This document shows positions 8,841 to 18,120 of a stretch of DNA of 64,000 nt, one piece after another (the stretch's first letter is position 1; each line of letters starts with the position of its first letter). A program made the position numbers and the translations under genes. Source of the stretch: Niveispirillum sp943370215 (lineage in GTDB: Bacteria > Pseudomonadota > Alphaproteobacteria > Azospirillales > Azospirillaceae); assembly GCA_943370215.1 (NCBI GenBank), contig CALRQC020000014.1, forward strand, positions 59,879-123,878, written 5' to 3'. The notes beneath the pieces were generated by a model that made no database searches, had not been told where the DNA came from, and worked only from the letters and a program-made list of their open reading frames with translations.

Positions 8841-9413
8841 ATGGAATCAAACATGGACGTCAGAGAATTCGCGATCACCGGGCCGAAGCTTCTGGTGCCT
8901 GCCCGTCATGGCGATCACCGGGGCTATTTCAGTGAAACGTTCAATCGCCGCCGCTTCGCCGAAGCCACCGGTGTCGATGTGGATTTCGTGCAGGACAACC
9001 ACTCGCTTTCCGCCGATGTCGGGACATTGCGTGGGCTGCATTTCCAGCGCCATCCGACAGCCCAGGGCAAACTGGTGCGTGTCGTGCGCGGTGCCGTCCT
9101 GGACGTGATTGTTGATTTCCGTACCGGCTCCCCCACCTTCGGACAGCATATCAAGGTGGAATTGTCAGCGGAAAATGGCGCCCAGCTCTGGGTGCCGGTG
9201 GGCTTCGCCCATGGTTTCTGCACCCTGCTGCCGGATACCGAATTCCTTTACAAGGTTACCAATTATTACAGCCCGGCTGACGATGGTGGCATTCTGTGGA
9301 GTGATCCCGATCTTGGAATCGAATGGCCTTTCACCCCCGATCAGGTGAAACTGTCCGCCAAGGACACCAAGCTGCCGCTGCTCAAAGACCTTCCCGCCCT
9401 TTTCCACTGGTGA
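8841..9413 (+). CDS. rfbC: dTDP-4-dehydrorhamnose 3,5-epimerase
   Basis: RfbC/RmlC converts dTDP-4-keto-6-deoxyglucose to the L-lyxo epimer, the third step of dTDP-L-rhamnose synthesis. At 190 residues it is of normal length. It shows HRGYFSETFNRRRF, the catalytic-His segment GTLRGLHFQ, the base pair partner in VLDVIVDFR, and PVGFAHGFCTL. Two possible starts (8841 and 8853) differ by four residues and neither has a strong ribosome site. It is the first gene of a tight rfbC-rfbB-rfbA-rfbD operon; the next gene begins 3 bp after its stop. Confidence 0.96.
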   Translation: MESNMDVREFAITGPKLLVPARHGDHRGYFSETFNRRRFAEATGVDVDFVQDNHSLSADVGTLRGLHFQRHPTAQGKLVRVVRGAVLDVIVDFRTGSPTFGQHIKVELSAENGAQLWVPVGFAHGFCTLLPDTEFLYKVTNYYSPADDGGILWSDPDLGIEWPFTPDQVKLSAKDTKLPLLKDLPALFHW

Positions 9414-9416
9414 GAC

Positions 9417-10478
9417 ATGACCACCCGTAATCCCAAGCTGGTGCTGGTCACCGGCGGCGCCGGCTTCATCGGCTCGGCCCTGGTGCGCCACCTGATTCTG
9501 GATCGCGGCATCGCGGTCGTGAATGTCGATTGCCTCACCTATGCCGCCAATCAGGATAATCTCAAGCCGGTAGCCGACAACCCGCTCTACCGGTTCGAGA
9601 AGGTGGACATCCGCGACCGGGCAGAGATTGACCGGGTGCTGGCAACGCACAAGCCGGATACCATCATCCATCTGGCCGCCGAATCCCATGTCGATCGCTC
9701 GATCGACGGACCGGATGCCTTCATCCAGACCAATATCGTTGGCACATCCGTATTACTGGCTGCCGCGCGCGCCTACTGGTCAGGGTTGGAGACGGAGGAG
9801 GCTGCCCATTTCCGTTTCCACCACGTCTCTACCGACGAGGTGTTCGGCAGCCTGGGTGAAGACGGCTTCTTCACCGAAGAAACCGCTTACGCCCCGCGTT
9901 CCCCCTATTCCGCGTCCAAGGCGGCATCCGATCATCTGGTCGATGCCTGGCACCATACCTATGGCCTGCCCGTGGTGCTGACCAATTGTTCCAATAATTA
10001 CGGGCCCTATCATTTCCCGGAAAAGTTGATACCGCTGATCGTCCTCAACGCACTGGAATGGAAGAAGCTGCCCGTCTATGGTGACGGCCAGAATGTACGC
10101 GATTGGTTACATGTTGAAGACCATGCCCGCGCGCTGGCCGAGGTAATGATCAAGGCGGAAAATGGTGGCCGCTACAATATCGGTGGCAATAATGAGAAGA
10201 CTAACCTGGAGGTCGTTGAACGTATCTGTGATCTGGTGGACAAATATCGACCGGAGCCGGGCCGTTCCCGCCGGGAACTGATCAGCTTCGTTACAGACCG
10301 GCCAGGCCACGATCACCGTTACGCGATTGATGCATCGAAAATCCGCCGCGACCTTGGCTGGTCGCCGCAGGAAACGTTCGACAGCGGCATTGAGAAGACC
10401 GTTCAGTGGTATCTGGAAAATGAATGGTGGTGGGGTCGGCTGCGCGCCGTCGCCAGCCAGCGCCTGGGAAAGGTTTGA
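9417..10478 (+). CDS. rfbB: dTDP-glucose 4,6-dehydratase
   Basis: This 353-residue extended short-chain dehydrogenase makes dTDP-4-keto-6-deoxyglucose from dTDP-glucose using bound NAD. The Rossmann motif GGAGFIGSAL is at residues 13-22. HLAAESHVDRSIDGP, the Thr-Asp-Glu catalytic segment HVSTDEVFGSLG, and the YxxxK pair in YSASKAASDH are all intact. NNYGPYHFPEKLIP and the sugar-binding YGDGQNVRDWLHVEDH also match RmlB. It sits between rfbC (3-bp gap) and rfbA (5-bp gap), so it is translated from the same message. Confidence 0.97.
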   Translation: MTTRNPKLVLVTGGAGFIGSALVRHLILDRGIAVVNVDCLTYAANQDNLKPVADNPLYRFEKVDIRDRAEIDRVLATHKPDTIIHLAAESHVDRSIDGPDAFIQTNIVGTSVLLAAARAYWSGLETEEAAHFRFHHVSTDEVFGSLGEDGFFTEETAYAPRSPYSASKAASDHLVDAWHHTYGLPVVLTNCSNNYGPYHFPEKLIPLIVLNALEWKKLPVYGDGQNVRDWLHVEDHARALAEVMIKAENGGRYNIGGNNEKTNLEVVERICDLVDKYRPEPGRSRRELISFVTDRPGHDHRYAIDASKIRRDLGWSPQETFDSGIEKTVQWYLENEWWWGRLRAVASQRLGKV

Positions 10479-10483
10479 GCGCC

Positions 10484-11368
10484 ATGAAGAAGCGTAAGGG
10501 CATTATTCTGGCCGGTGGTTCCGGTACCCGGCTTTATCCCATCACCCGTGGCGTCTCCAAACAGTTGCTGCCGGTCTATGACAAGCCGATGATTTATTAT
10601 CCGCTATCCGTGCTGCTGATGGCCGGGATTACGGATATCCTGATTATTGCCACCCCGAAGGACATGCCACAGTTCCAGGAACTGCTGGGCGATGGCAGCC
10701 AGTGGGGCGTTTCCTTCGTCTACGCCGTGCAGCCCAGCCCCGATGGGTTGGCCCAGGCCTTCATCATCGGGCGCGGATTTGTCGGCAATGATGACAGCGC
10801 CCTGATCCTAGGCGACAATATATTCTATGGTCATGGCATGGACAGATTGCTGGCCAATGCCGATCAACGACAGAGTGGAGCCAGCGTCTTCGCTTATCAC
10901 GTGAACGATCCGGAACGCTATGGCGTGGTCAGCTTTGATGCTGACGGTCGGGCCCTGACAATTGAAGAAAAGCCGAAGCAGCCCAAGTCCAACTATGCCG
11001 TCACTGGGCTATATTTCTACGATAATGACGTGCTGGATATTGCCGCCAGCATCAAGCCCAGCCCGCGTGGCGAGTTGGAGATCACTGACGTCAACAATGT
11101 CTACCTCCAGCAAGGCCGACTGAATGTGGAACGGATGGGCCGGGGCTACGCCTGGCTGGACACCGGCACCCATGACAGCTTGGTGGATGCCACCCATTTC
11201 GTGCAAACGGTCGAACGTCGGCAGGGTCTGAAGATCGCTTGCCCAGAAGAGATCGCCTATCGCAAGCGCTTGATCGACGACGCTCAGTTGGAAACATTGG
11301 CCCAGCCCTTGATGAAAAACGAGTACGGCCATTATCTGCTAAAGGTTCTCAACGAAGGGCGCGATTGA
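10484..11368 (+). CDS. rfbA: Glucose-1-phosphate thymidylyltransferase
   Basis: RfbA/RmlA joins dTTP and glucose-1-phosphate to give dTDP-glucose, the entry step of the pathway. The signature GIILAGGSGTRLYPIT is at residues 5-20, followed by SKQLLPVYDKP. The catalytic region LGDNIFYGHG and the sugar-binding EEKPKQPKSNYAVTGLYFYD are present. The frame is open 60 bases further upstream, but ATG 10484 gives the normal 294-residue protein and has GGAAAGG in front, inside the end of rfbB. The stop is separated by one base from the rfbD start. Confidence 0.97.
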   Translation: MKKRKGIILAGGSGTRLYPITRGVSKQLLPVYDKPMIYYPLSVLLMAGITDILIIATPKDMPQFQELLGDGSQWGVSFVYAVQPSPDGLAQAFIIGRGFVGNDDSALILGDNIFYGHGMDRLLANADQRQSGASVFAYHVNDPERYGVVSFDADGRALTIEEKPKQPKSNYAVTGLYFYDNDVLDIAASIKPSPRGELEITDVNNVYLQQGRLNVERMGRGYAWLDTGTHDSLVDATHFVQTVERRQGLKIACPEEIAYRKRLIDDAQLETLAQPLMKNEYGHYLLKVLNEGRD

Positions 11369-11369
11369 G

Positions 11370-12254
11370 ATGACCGTTCTGGTTTTTGGTCGGAGTGGCC
11401 AGCTTGCCAATGCGCTGCTGCGTCACCCCTGGGCCCCGAATGCCGATGGCAGCCCGCGGGCCCTGATTGCATTGGGCTCTGCGGAAGCTGACATCCGTGA
11501 TGCAGCGGCGGTGGCAAATGCCATTGCCGCCCATCGGCCGAGTCTGGTGGTCAATGCCGCTGCCTATACGGCCGTCGACAAGGCGGAAAGCGAACCGGAA
11601 GCCGCCTATGCAGTGAACGAAGCCGGGCCGGCCGGCATCGCACAGGCGGCCGCAGCGGCCGGCATCCCGCTGATCCATGTCTCCACCGACTATGTGTTCG
11701 ACGGTACGGGCAGCAGCCCCTATCGGGAGGATCAGGCCACGGCACCGCTGGGTGTTTATGGCGCCTCCAAGCTGGCCGGGGAACAGGCGGTGGCTGCCGC
11801 CGGTGGACGTTCTGTCAGCCTGCGCACCTCCTGGGTGTTCAGTGCGGATGGCAATAACTTCGTCAAGACCATGTTGCGGCTGGGGGCCGACCGCCCGACC
11901 CTGCGGGTCGTGGCCGATCAGGTGGGCCGCCCCACCGCCGCTGCCGATATTGCCGCCGCCATCGCCTTTCTGGAGCCGTTTGTGGCCAATGAACAGGCAT
12001 CCGGCATCCTGCATTTCGGCGGGGCGGAGCCGATCAGCTGGCATGGGTTTGCCGAGGCGATTTTCGACGAAGCAGCCAACCTTGGTCGCCCCCGCCCCAG
12101 CGTCGCTCCGATCAGCACGGCCGAGTACCCCACCCCTGCCAAGCGGCCCGCCTATTCTGTTCTGGCCTGCGACCGGTTCCTGGCACTGCCAGGTGCCAGC
12201 TTGCCGGATTGGCGCGCCTCCCTGCGGCAGGTTGTGGCCAATCTGGTGCGCTGA
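11370..12254 (+). CDS. rfbD: dTDP-4-dehydrorhamnose reductase
   Basis: The 294-residue reductase completes dTDP-L-rhamnose with NAD(P)H. It has the RmlD-type dinucleotide motif VLVFGRSGQLANAL, NAAAYTAVDKAESEPE, HVSTDYVFDGTG, and the YxxxK pair in YGASKLAGEQ. The nearby LRTSWVFS segment is also typical. It is the last gene of the rhamnose operon and is followed 20 bp later by a strong hairpin terminator. Confidence 0.97.
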   Translation: MTVLVFGRSGQLANALLRHPWAPNADGSPRALIALGSAEADIRDAAAVANAIAAHRPSLVVNAAAYTAVDKAESEPEAAYAVNEAGPAGIAQAAAAAGIPLIHVSTDYVFDGTGSSPYREDQATAPLGVYGASKLAGEQAVAAAGGRSVSLRTSWVFSADGNNFVKTMLRLGADRPTLRVVADQVGRPTAAADIAAAIAFLEPFVANEQASGILHFGGAEPISWHGFAEAIFDEAANLGRPRPSVAPISTAEYPTPAKRPAYSVLACDRFLALPGASLPDWRASLRQVVANLVR

Positions 12255-12271
12255 TCGTTTATGCTTAACTG

Positions 12272-12307
12272 AAAGCCGCCGGCATCAAGGGCCGGCGGCT
12301 TTTTTTA
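12272..12307 (+). terminator. Terminator of the rfbCBAD operon, overlapping the 3' end of the ligase gene
   Basis: A perfect 10-bp stem AGCCGCCGGC/GCCGGCGGCT (12274-12283 with 12291-12300) with a 7-base loop is followed by six T on the plus strand. The right arm and T run are also the last codons of the convergent O-antigen ligase gene. Confidence 0.93.
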
Positions 12308-13646
12308 TGCTCACCGCACCGCCCAGCAATATCCGGCGGGGCAGGAGAAGCAGCGCACAGAACAGCCAGAATATCGCCGCTTGGGTCGGTTGATAAACCA
12401 GACCATTGGCGAAAGGCAGATTGACAACATAACAGATATAAACCACCAGCAGGCCGATAAAGAGACGCCGTGGTTCTTCCAGACGCTGGCGCCAGCAAAT
12501 ATTGATCAAGAACAGCAGGCGCCCCGCGACGGCGGCCATAATAGCCAGGAAAATCAACAAGAAAAAAACACCCCCCAGCGCCCAGAATTCAATCAGTTGG
12601 TTATGAGCCATGGTGGATAATTCATCATCCGCCGGCACCAAGGCGGTGGAGGACATGCCAAACCCGGCACCAGTAAGCAGCCCGAACGGCCCATTCACCT
12701 TGTCAAGATTGGTGAACATGATGGTCGGGTGATAGAGGAGCCGTTCCTGGAAAGACTTCCCGATGGCCACGTCATCCGTGCGCGCATCCGCGGAAGTCAC
12801 GCCAAAGCTGGCCAGACTGACCAGAATACGCCCCTGCACAGCCGGCACCGACAAGGCAATGCCGATGACGGCAGCGACCATGACGAAGAAGCCGATCACC
12901 GCCCCTACCGGTAGGCGACGCACAATGCGAAACCGCGGCGATGCCGAGAGGGCGATGATCAACACCACCGGAATGGCGAGGTTGAAAATAGCCGCTTTGG
13001 ACAGGCTGGCGATGGCGGATACGGCAATCGCCAGACAAATCAGCAGCTTCCACATACCGCGCCGCATCACCAGCAAAATGATGGCGAAGTAGAAACCGGC
13101 GGAAATGCCAATGGCCGTGACATTGCCCAGGATACTGGCATATCGGTCAAACCCGCCGCGCTTATAGTCAGACCCCAGCCATTCTAACTTGCCAAAGGCC
13201 ATCTGCCAGGGCACCGAGAGGTTGCCGAGCGCCACGACAAGGGCAATACCGACCAAGGCCAGCCGTAAGGTGGAGAAGTCCCGCACATACAGCATCAGGG
13301 CCAGCAGCAGTGGAATGGCGAAGAGGAAACGCCCCATCCCCATCACCGCCCCCATCATGGAAATATTGCTGGCCGAATTCACCAGCGCGATAAAGACGAA
13401 CGTCAGATAGGCCAGGACAAGGGCAAGGCCGGTCAAATTTTCCCGCTCCAGCCGCATCGGCCGACGGAACAGGTCCAGCAGCAGAATCGCCATTGCCGGC
13501 GCCAGCAGGGCCAGATACAGGGCCGACGAGAGCTTGCTGACCGCGTTCAGGGCAATGGCGGCAAAAATGAAGACGATCTTCGCCGCGTCCCAATCGATAG
13601 AACGGGTGCGGGACGAACCGACTGTCCCCATGGCCATATCACTCAT
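12285..13646 (-). CDS. O-antigen ligase / polymerase family membrane protein (Wzy/WaaL-like)
   Basis: This 453-residue protein has about ten to twelve hydrophobic segments and a long soluble loop at about 270-340. That arrangement is typical of O-antigen ligases and polymerases. Loop features such as RILVSLASFG, a GAGFGMSS turn and MAHNQLIEFWALGG (the family Hx(2-3)E-like region) support the call. It would polymerise repeat units or ligate finished chain at the periplasmic face. WaaL and Wzy cannot be separated by eye. The start overlaps the stop of the upstream glycosyltransferase by 4 bp, so the two are co-translated. Confidence 0.85.
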   Translation of the reverse strand: MSDMAMGTVGSSRTRSIDWDAAKIVFIFAAIALNAVSKLSSALYLALLAPAMAILLLDLFRRPMRLERENLTGLALVLAYLTFVFIALVNSASNISMMGAVMGMGRFLFAIPLLLALMLYVRDFSTLRLALVGIALVVALGNLSVPWQMAFGKLEWLGSDYKRGGFDRYASILGNVTAIGISAGFYFAIILLVMRRGMWKLLICLAIAVSAIASLSKAAIFNLAIPVVLIIALSASPRFRIVRRLPVGAVIGFFVMVAAVIGIALSVPAVQGRILVSLASFGVTSADARTDDVAIGKSFQERLLYHPTIMFTNLDKVNGPFGLLTGAGFGMSSTALVPADDELSTMAHNQLIEFWALGGVFFLLIFLAIMAAVAGRLLFLINICWRQRLEEPRRLFIGLLVVYICYVVNLPFANGLVYQPTQAAIFWLFCALLLLPRRILLGGAVSIKKAAGP

Positions 13647-14545
13647 AGGCCCCTCCCCAGCGGCGGGACAGACCGGTCCAGCCCGAACAGACCAGCCATA
13701 AAGGCCCGCAACCGCCGCACACCCGTGGAATGCGAGGTCCCGCCGAGCAGCATGGCCAGGCTGTTACCGGCAAACAGCAGCGCCCGCAGAAAAAAATAAC
13801 CAAAGCCAGCGAGGCCGCCAACAGGATGCACCAGATATTGGCCAACAAGATAGCCCTGGCCGAAACTATAGCGGGCCACCTTGGCCGCCAGATCACCCCG
13901 CGGCAGCCGTGCCACCGGCAATCCCGCCAGGAAGGGCAATGACCGGAGATGGTGGCGGCGGATGATGGCATAGAGCAGGCGGGAATCCTCGCCCGCCTGA
14001 TGCTGGCTTGGCGTACCAGGACCGATATCAGCCAAAAACCGAAGATCGCCCAACGCATCCATCCGGATCAGGCTGGACCAGATAAAGCCGCGAAAAACCA
14101 GGAAGGCAGCGGAAACCCGCGATGACGTAGCCACCCCCACCGGGCTTTCCGCCGCAAAGGCCACCGGGGCCGACACAAGCGGCGCATCGGCCAGCAGCAC
14201 CAGGGCGGCCCGCAGGAAGGCCGACGAAGGTCGCACGGCGACATCAACGAACATCACCGCATCCACACGCCCGCGCAGATGGTCCAAAGCGGCATTGCGA
14301 GCACGGGAGACACCAGCCTGCGCCTGCGGCAGCCATTCGATCGCCAGGTCCGCCGACGGCTGCTGCAGCACAGCGCCGCCGGCAGGTTGCGGCACCACCA
14401 CAACTACCAGATCGGCGTCGCCTGCCAGTTCCCTCTTCATCCGCGCAATATTGGCCAGACACGCCTCCAGCAAGGCGGCTTCACTGGCCAGAACCGGGAT
14501 GATGAGACCGACGCGCTGCCGGGCAACCTCCGACCGAACGGCCAT
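13643..14545 (-). CDS. Glycosyltransferase family 2-like protein (ExoA-like)
   Basis: The 300-residue protein begins with a GT-A core: VGLIIPVLASEAALLEACL and the AGVSRARNAALDHL segment. The usual DxD strand reads MFVDVAVRP here, so the second acidic residue is not in the canonical place. A hydrophobic C-terminal part (about 225-260) suggests membrane association, as in ExoA-type transferases. It sits between the Wzz-like gene (1-bp overlap) and the ligase gene (4-bp overlap) in the polysaccharide operon. Catalytic activity is likely but less certain than for the other transferases because of the degenerate metal site. Confidence 0.75.
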   Translation of the reverse strand: MAVRSEVARQRVGLIIPVLASEAALLEACLANIARMKRELAGDADLVVVVVPQPAGGAVLQQPSADLAIEWLPQAQAGVSRARNAALDHLRGRVDAVMFVDVAVRPSSAFLRAALVLLADAPLVSAPVAFAAESPVGVATSSRVSAAFLVFRGFIWSSLIRMDALGDLRFLADIGPGTPSQHQAGEDSRLLYAIIRRHHLRSLPFLAGLPVARLPRGDLAAKVARYSFGQGYLVGQYLVHPVGGLAGFGYFFLRALLFAGNSLAMLLGGTSHSTGVRRLRAFMAGLFGLDRSVPPLGRGL

Positions 14546-15474
14546 CAGGCCGCACCCATGTTCCGGCGCAGGATACGGATGAAGCCCAGCAGCCCCAGCA
14601 GCAGGATGCCGCCCACCACGGCCAGAATGAAGCTGATGATCAAGGCGAACAGCGGGCGCGGCGTGACCGGTTGCGGATTAACACTAAGCGGGTCCAGAAC
14701 CCGGAAAGCGAAGAATTCCGCGCTTTCGGCTTCGACGATCTTGTTCTCGTTCTCCGAAATCCAGCGCAGCATATAATCCCGCACGCTGCTGTTCTGCTCC
14801 ACATTGAAGCGGGCGCGCAGGGCGTCATTTTCCTGGCCAATCTGGGCCAATTTCTGGGCGCGCAGGATCGTGTCCAGTTCCCGCACCACCCGGCCCAGGA
14901 ACAGCTTGGCAAAGGCCGGATCGGTATGCTGATAGGCAAGGCGGGAAGCGCGGCTGTCCGTCACCTTGGTCACCTTGACGGCACCCTTGATATAGTCACG
15001 CATCTCAAAAGCGGTCGGCGGCCCCCAGGGTTCCAGGCCGAACAGGCTGCGCAGCCCGCGGCCGACCATGGAACGCAGGCCGCCTGCCGGCTTCCATTGC
15101 TTTTTCTCGGCATCCCAGCGATCGGCAAAGATCTTCGTGGCAATGGCCGGATCGGCCATCAGCTTCTCCCCGAGCTGTACCGCCCCCAGCGAGGTGAGGA
15201 AATTGCCGAAATCCGGGCTATTGCCACTCTCCCCCATCAGGGCCTGGGCCAGACCGCCGGCCACACCCTGGCTCTGCTGCCGCGTGTCCGGCGGCAGCAC
15301 ATCCATACCGGCTTCATATTGTTTGGCGGAGGTCAGGAACAGGAAGAAGGCGGCGACGAAGATCACCACAAACGCCACCAGCAGCAACCGGACATGCCCG
15401 GCATAGAACCGGATAATGTCGAAGATGGTAAACTCCATCGCGCCTTTTTCCTGGAAATCCGCTTCCTGAACCAT
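14545..15474 (-). CDS. Wzz-type chain-length determinant / polysaccharide co-polymerase
   Basis: A 309-residue protein with one transmembrane helix near each end (about 27-50 and 276-300) and a large periplasmic domain between, the layout of Wzz/PCP proteins. The C-terminal helix is preceded by the proline-rich FRVLDPLSVNPQPVTPRP, a family feature. No Walker motifs follow, so it lacks the cytoplasmic tyrosine-kinase domain of Wzc-type proteins. It should set chain length for the ligase/polymerase two genes downstream. Start ATG 15474 has GGGGAG eight bases upstream; a later Met at residue 13 is the alternative. Confidence 0.87.
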   Translation of the reverse strand: MVQEADFQEKGAMEFTIFDIIRFYAGHVRLLLVAFVVIFVAAFFLFLTSAKQYEAGMDVLPPDTRQQSQGVAGGLAQALMGESGNSPDFGNFLTSLGAVQLGEKLMADPAIATKIFADRWDAEKKQWKPAGGLRSMVGRGLRSLFGLEPWGPPTAFEMRDYIKGAVKVTKVTDSRASRLAYQHTDPAFAKLFLGRVVRELDTILRAQKLAQIGQENDALRARFNVEQNSSVRDYMLRWISENENKIVEAESAEFFAFRVLDPLSVNPQPVTPRPLFALIISFILAVVGGILLLGLLGFIRILRRNMGAA

Positions 15475-15566
15475 CTTATGCTCCCCGGCCCCTCGGCCGC
15501 GACTATCCGCAGGACAGCCGCCATTTCACGAAACCCGTCACCAGCCCATGCCACAGGGCCGGTGCC

Positions 15567-18095
15567 TTAATCCAATAACGTATTCCAGTCGCGGCGGAGG
15601 CGCGATCCGTCGGCGGTATCAACCTGCCCGATCAAGGCCCGCCGGTTCGCCAGGGTCTGCCCACCATCGCGGGTAAGCGGACGCCACAGCCATCCCAGCG
15701 AGCCACGACTGGATTTGACATAGATGTTGTCGAGCGGAATGACGAAGTAGATGCCCTTGTCAAAGCGCCCCTCACCGAACTGTGCTGCCGACACATCGGT
15801 AAAGGTGGCAAAGGCCCCCACGGTAATACCGCTGTCGAAAGTCCTCGACAGTTCAAAGGTGGCACCCTTGTCACCCGCTAGGTAACGGCCGACACGAAGC
15901 CGCGCGTCCACCCCCAGCGGCTCATAATGATAATAGCCAGTCAGATGACCGGTCACGACGTCATAGTCACGGAAGCCAAACCACTGCTGGAAGTCACGTT
16001 GCTTGGCCCAGGCAACGTCCAGCCCGATGGCCCAGTCCTGGCCAAAGGGCTTGTACAATACCTCACCCCCTGCCCCGCCGAACATCTCTTCAAGATACCC
16101 GCCATAAAGCCGACCATAGGTGTCCTTCATCAGCTTGAAGGAATAATCGGCCTGCAGGTGCGTCATCGACGTCGTGCCCTGCTGGAGATAATTCTTGATG
16201 TCGGAGCGCACGTGCGGAAGCTGGCTGTCGGACGGGATGCGCATCTGGTCGAAATTATTGTAGACATCCACCCCGACACCACCGGCAATATTAACCCCGG
16301 GCGCCAGCGAGACTGTGCCGGAAACGCGCACCAGGGCCTGCCAGAGGATAAAAGATTCCGGTCGCCCCAGGGTCTGGCGCAGGGCGGGGCGCAGTGACCA
16401 GCCGAAGCCCGGATAAGCAGAGGGCTGCGGTGCATTCGCCTCCGACAGCTTCATCTCCGGCCGCTCCATGCGGGTGCGCATCCACACCTCCTCCATGGAG
16501 CCACCATTGGCGGAAAGCGAGCGCTCCAGATCTGCCCGATACATGGTGGCAGCGAGCATCTCGATGCCGTTTTCCATGAAGATCAGTTGGATCTCACCAT
16601 ATTCGGGGGGCAGCACGGACGCCGCAGCCCGTACCGCGCGACCGATGGCGCGCGGCACCTGTCGGTAACGGCCGTTGGAAATGAACAGGGTCGCCTTGCC
16701 GGGTTTGTAATCAGCGCCAAACAGGAAGAAGCCTTGCTTGCCCAGCACTTGCTGCAACTGCTTGCGCACCGGTTCCGGCGGCGGTTCCCCCGTCAGCTCC
16801 AGGTGATTGTCCGGCGCGATCAGTGCCGGCTGGGACAGCTTGAGCTCGTCCCGCAGCAGCTTCGTGTCGAAATCCATCACCAGCCAGGGCAGGCTGTTCT
16901 CCACCTGCAAAATACGAATCTTGCCTTGGAAATCTGGTGCCAGTTCGATAACCCGCTGCGCCAACGCATAGGCAACGGTCACGCCATCGCGATTGGGGGA
17001 ACCGGTCACGGTGACATGGATTTCCTTGCCCATCCGGGCAAAAGCCTCCAGATGCAGCCCATCCAATGCCGCTTGGCGTCCCAAACCGGTCCGTATTTCC
17101 TCTGTCCCCGCCGGAACAACGGATGTTGGCGACGTTGGTGGCGCGGACAGCGCCGCCGCCTGCTGGCCTGCCGACGTAATCGGTAGAAGTGGCGGGGGTG
17201 GGGGATCCAGCTTGGGTGGGCCCTTGGCCTTATGGAAATTGGTGGTGGTCGCAAAGCGCAACATGGCCCGATTGCCACGCTCCAGCGCCAAACCCAGTTG
17301 CAGCCAGTCCCAGGGTTTGTAATCAATCCCGATATTGATCGGCAGGCTCTGCTTCAGCGGGTTGTTGAGCGGTTCTGACTGATAATCATTGGGATCATAT
17401 TCGACCCTTAGATTAAGCCCCTCAATAAACGGCGTGCGCCAGTTGATGCCGCCAAACAGCGAGACCCTGCGCCCCTGGAAGAAGTCAGTGGCAATGGCGC
17501 CGCCACCGCTGGCAAAGGTGGAATCACGCGTTTCGAACCGCTTGGAAATCAGGGAAAACGGGTTACGCAGGGTACCTTGGGTGCCCATATTGCCCCAGCC
17601 CATCCCCAACGAAACATCAAAATCGCCAAAGGTTTGATCGGCAACAACATATTCCGACCCGAACAGACCGGTACCCGCAATATCGCGCAGCCCCACTGAC
17701 AGGTTCGGCCAATCACTGTCCCCCTTCAGCAGGCGCACCTTCACATCGATGCCGCGATCCTTATAGCTCTGGTTGCCGGAAAAATCCTGCGGACCATAGA
17801 AGCGATTGGCAACGCTGGTGTAGCGCAAAGTCGCTTCCAGCCAGGGCAGCCCCTGCACCGTGATGAAGTAACGAGAATAAGGCCAGACATAGGAGAAACC
17901 GGCATAGGCCTGTCCATCCGCTGCCATCCGCGCCATGGGGGTTTGAATTAACCCCACACCGCCATAATCATTCACGGTCTCTGGCTGCCGCCAGGGCAGG
18001 AACGGATTCTCCAGTTCCTGCCCCAGGGCCACGCCGCCGTTGGACAGAGCCATTAAGGCGACGATGGCCGTGGCCATCCGGCGGAAGCGCGACAT
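15567..18095 (-). CDS. yjbH: YjbH-family outer-membrane polysaccharide biogenesis protein
   Basis: This is an 842-residue exported protein. The YjbH/GfcD opening is clear: NDYGGVGLIQTPMARMAADGQ, then YAGFSYVWPYSRYFITVQG. The rest has the alternating pattern of an outer-membrane beta barrel, with a central periplasmic-looking insert that includes a proline-rich linker near 300-340. I place the start at ATG 18095 because MSRFRRMATAIVALMAL makes a proper signal peptide; a GTG at 18113 is also in frame. In enterobacteria YjbH works with YjbE, F and G and with Wza in exopolysaccharide or group 4 capsule export. Here it lies 25 bp downstream of the Wza-like gene. Confidence 0.88.
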   Translation of the reverse strand: MSRFRRMATAIVALMALSNGGVALGQELENPFLPWRQPETVNDYGGVGLIQTPMARMAADGQAYAGFSYVWPYSRYFITVQGLPWLEATLRYTSVANRFYGPQDFSGNQSYKDRGIDVKVRLLKGDSDWPNLSVGLRDIAGTGLFGSEYVVADQTFGDFDVSLGMGWGNMGTQGTLRNPFSLISKRFETRDSTFASGGGAIATDFFQGRRVSLFGGINWRTPFIEGLNLRVEYDPNDYQSEPLNNPLKQSLPINIGIDYKPWDWLQLGLALERGNRAMLRFATTTNFHKAKGPPKLDPPPPPLLPITSAGQQAAALSAPPTSPTSVVPAGTEEIRTGLGRQAALDGLHLEAFARMGKEIHVTVTGSPNRDGVTVAYALAQRVIELAPDFQGKIRILQVENSLPWLVMDFDTKLLRDELKLSQPALIAPDNHLELTGEPPPEPVRKQLQQVLGKQGFFLFGADYKPGKATLFISNGRYRQVPRAIGRAVRAAASVLPPEYGEIQLIFMENGIEMLAATMYRADLERSLSANGGSMEEVWMRTRMERPEMKLSEANAPQPSAYPGFGWSLRPALRQTLGRPESFILWQALVRVSGTVSLAPGVNIAGGVGVDVYNNFDQMRIPSDSQLPHVRSDIKNYLQQGTTSMTHLQADYSFKLMKDTYGRLYGGYLEEMFGGAGGEVLYKPFGQDWAIGLDVAWAKQRDFQQWFGFRDYDVVTGHLTGYYHYEPLGVDARLRVGRYLAGDKGATFELSRTFDSGITVGAFATFTDVSAAQFGEGRFDKGIYFVIPLDNIYVKSSRGSLGWLWRPLTRDGGQTLANRRALIGQVDTADGSRLRRDWNTLLD

Positions 18096-18120
18096 GATCA
18101 CCGGAATATCCACCCGTCGG

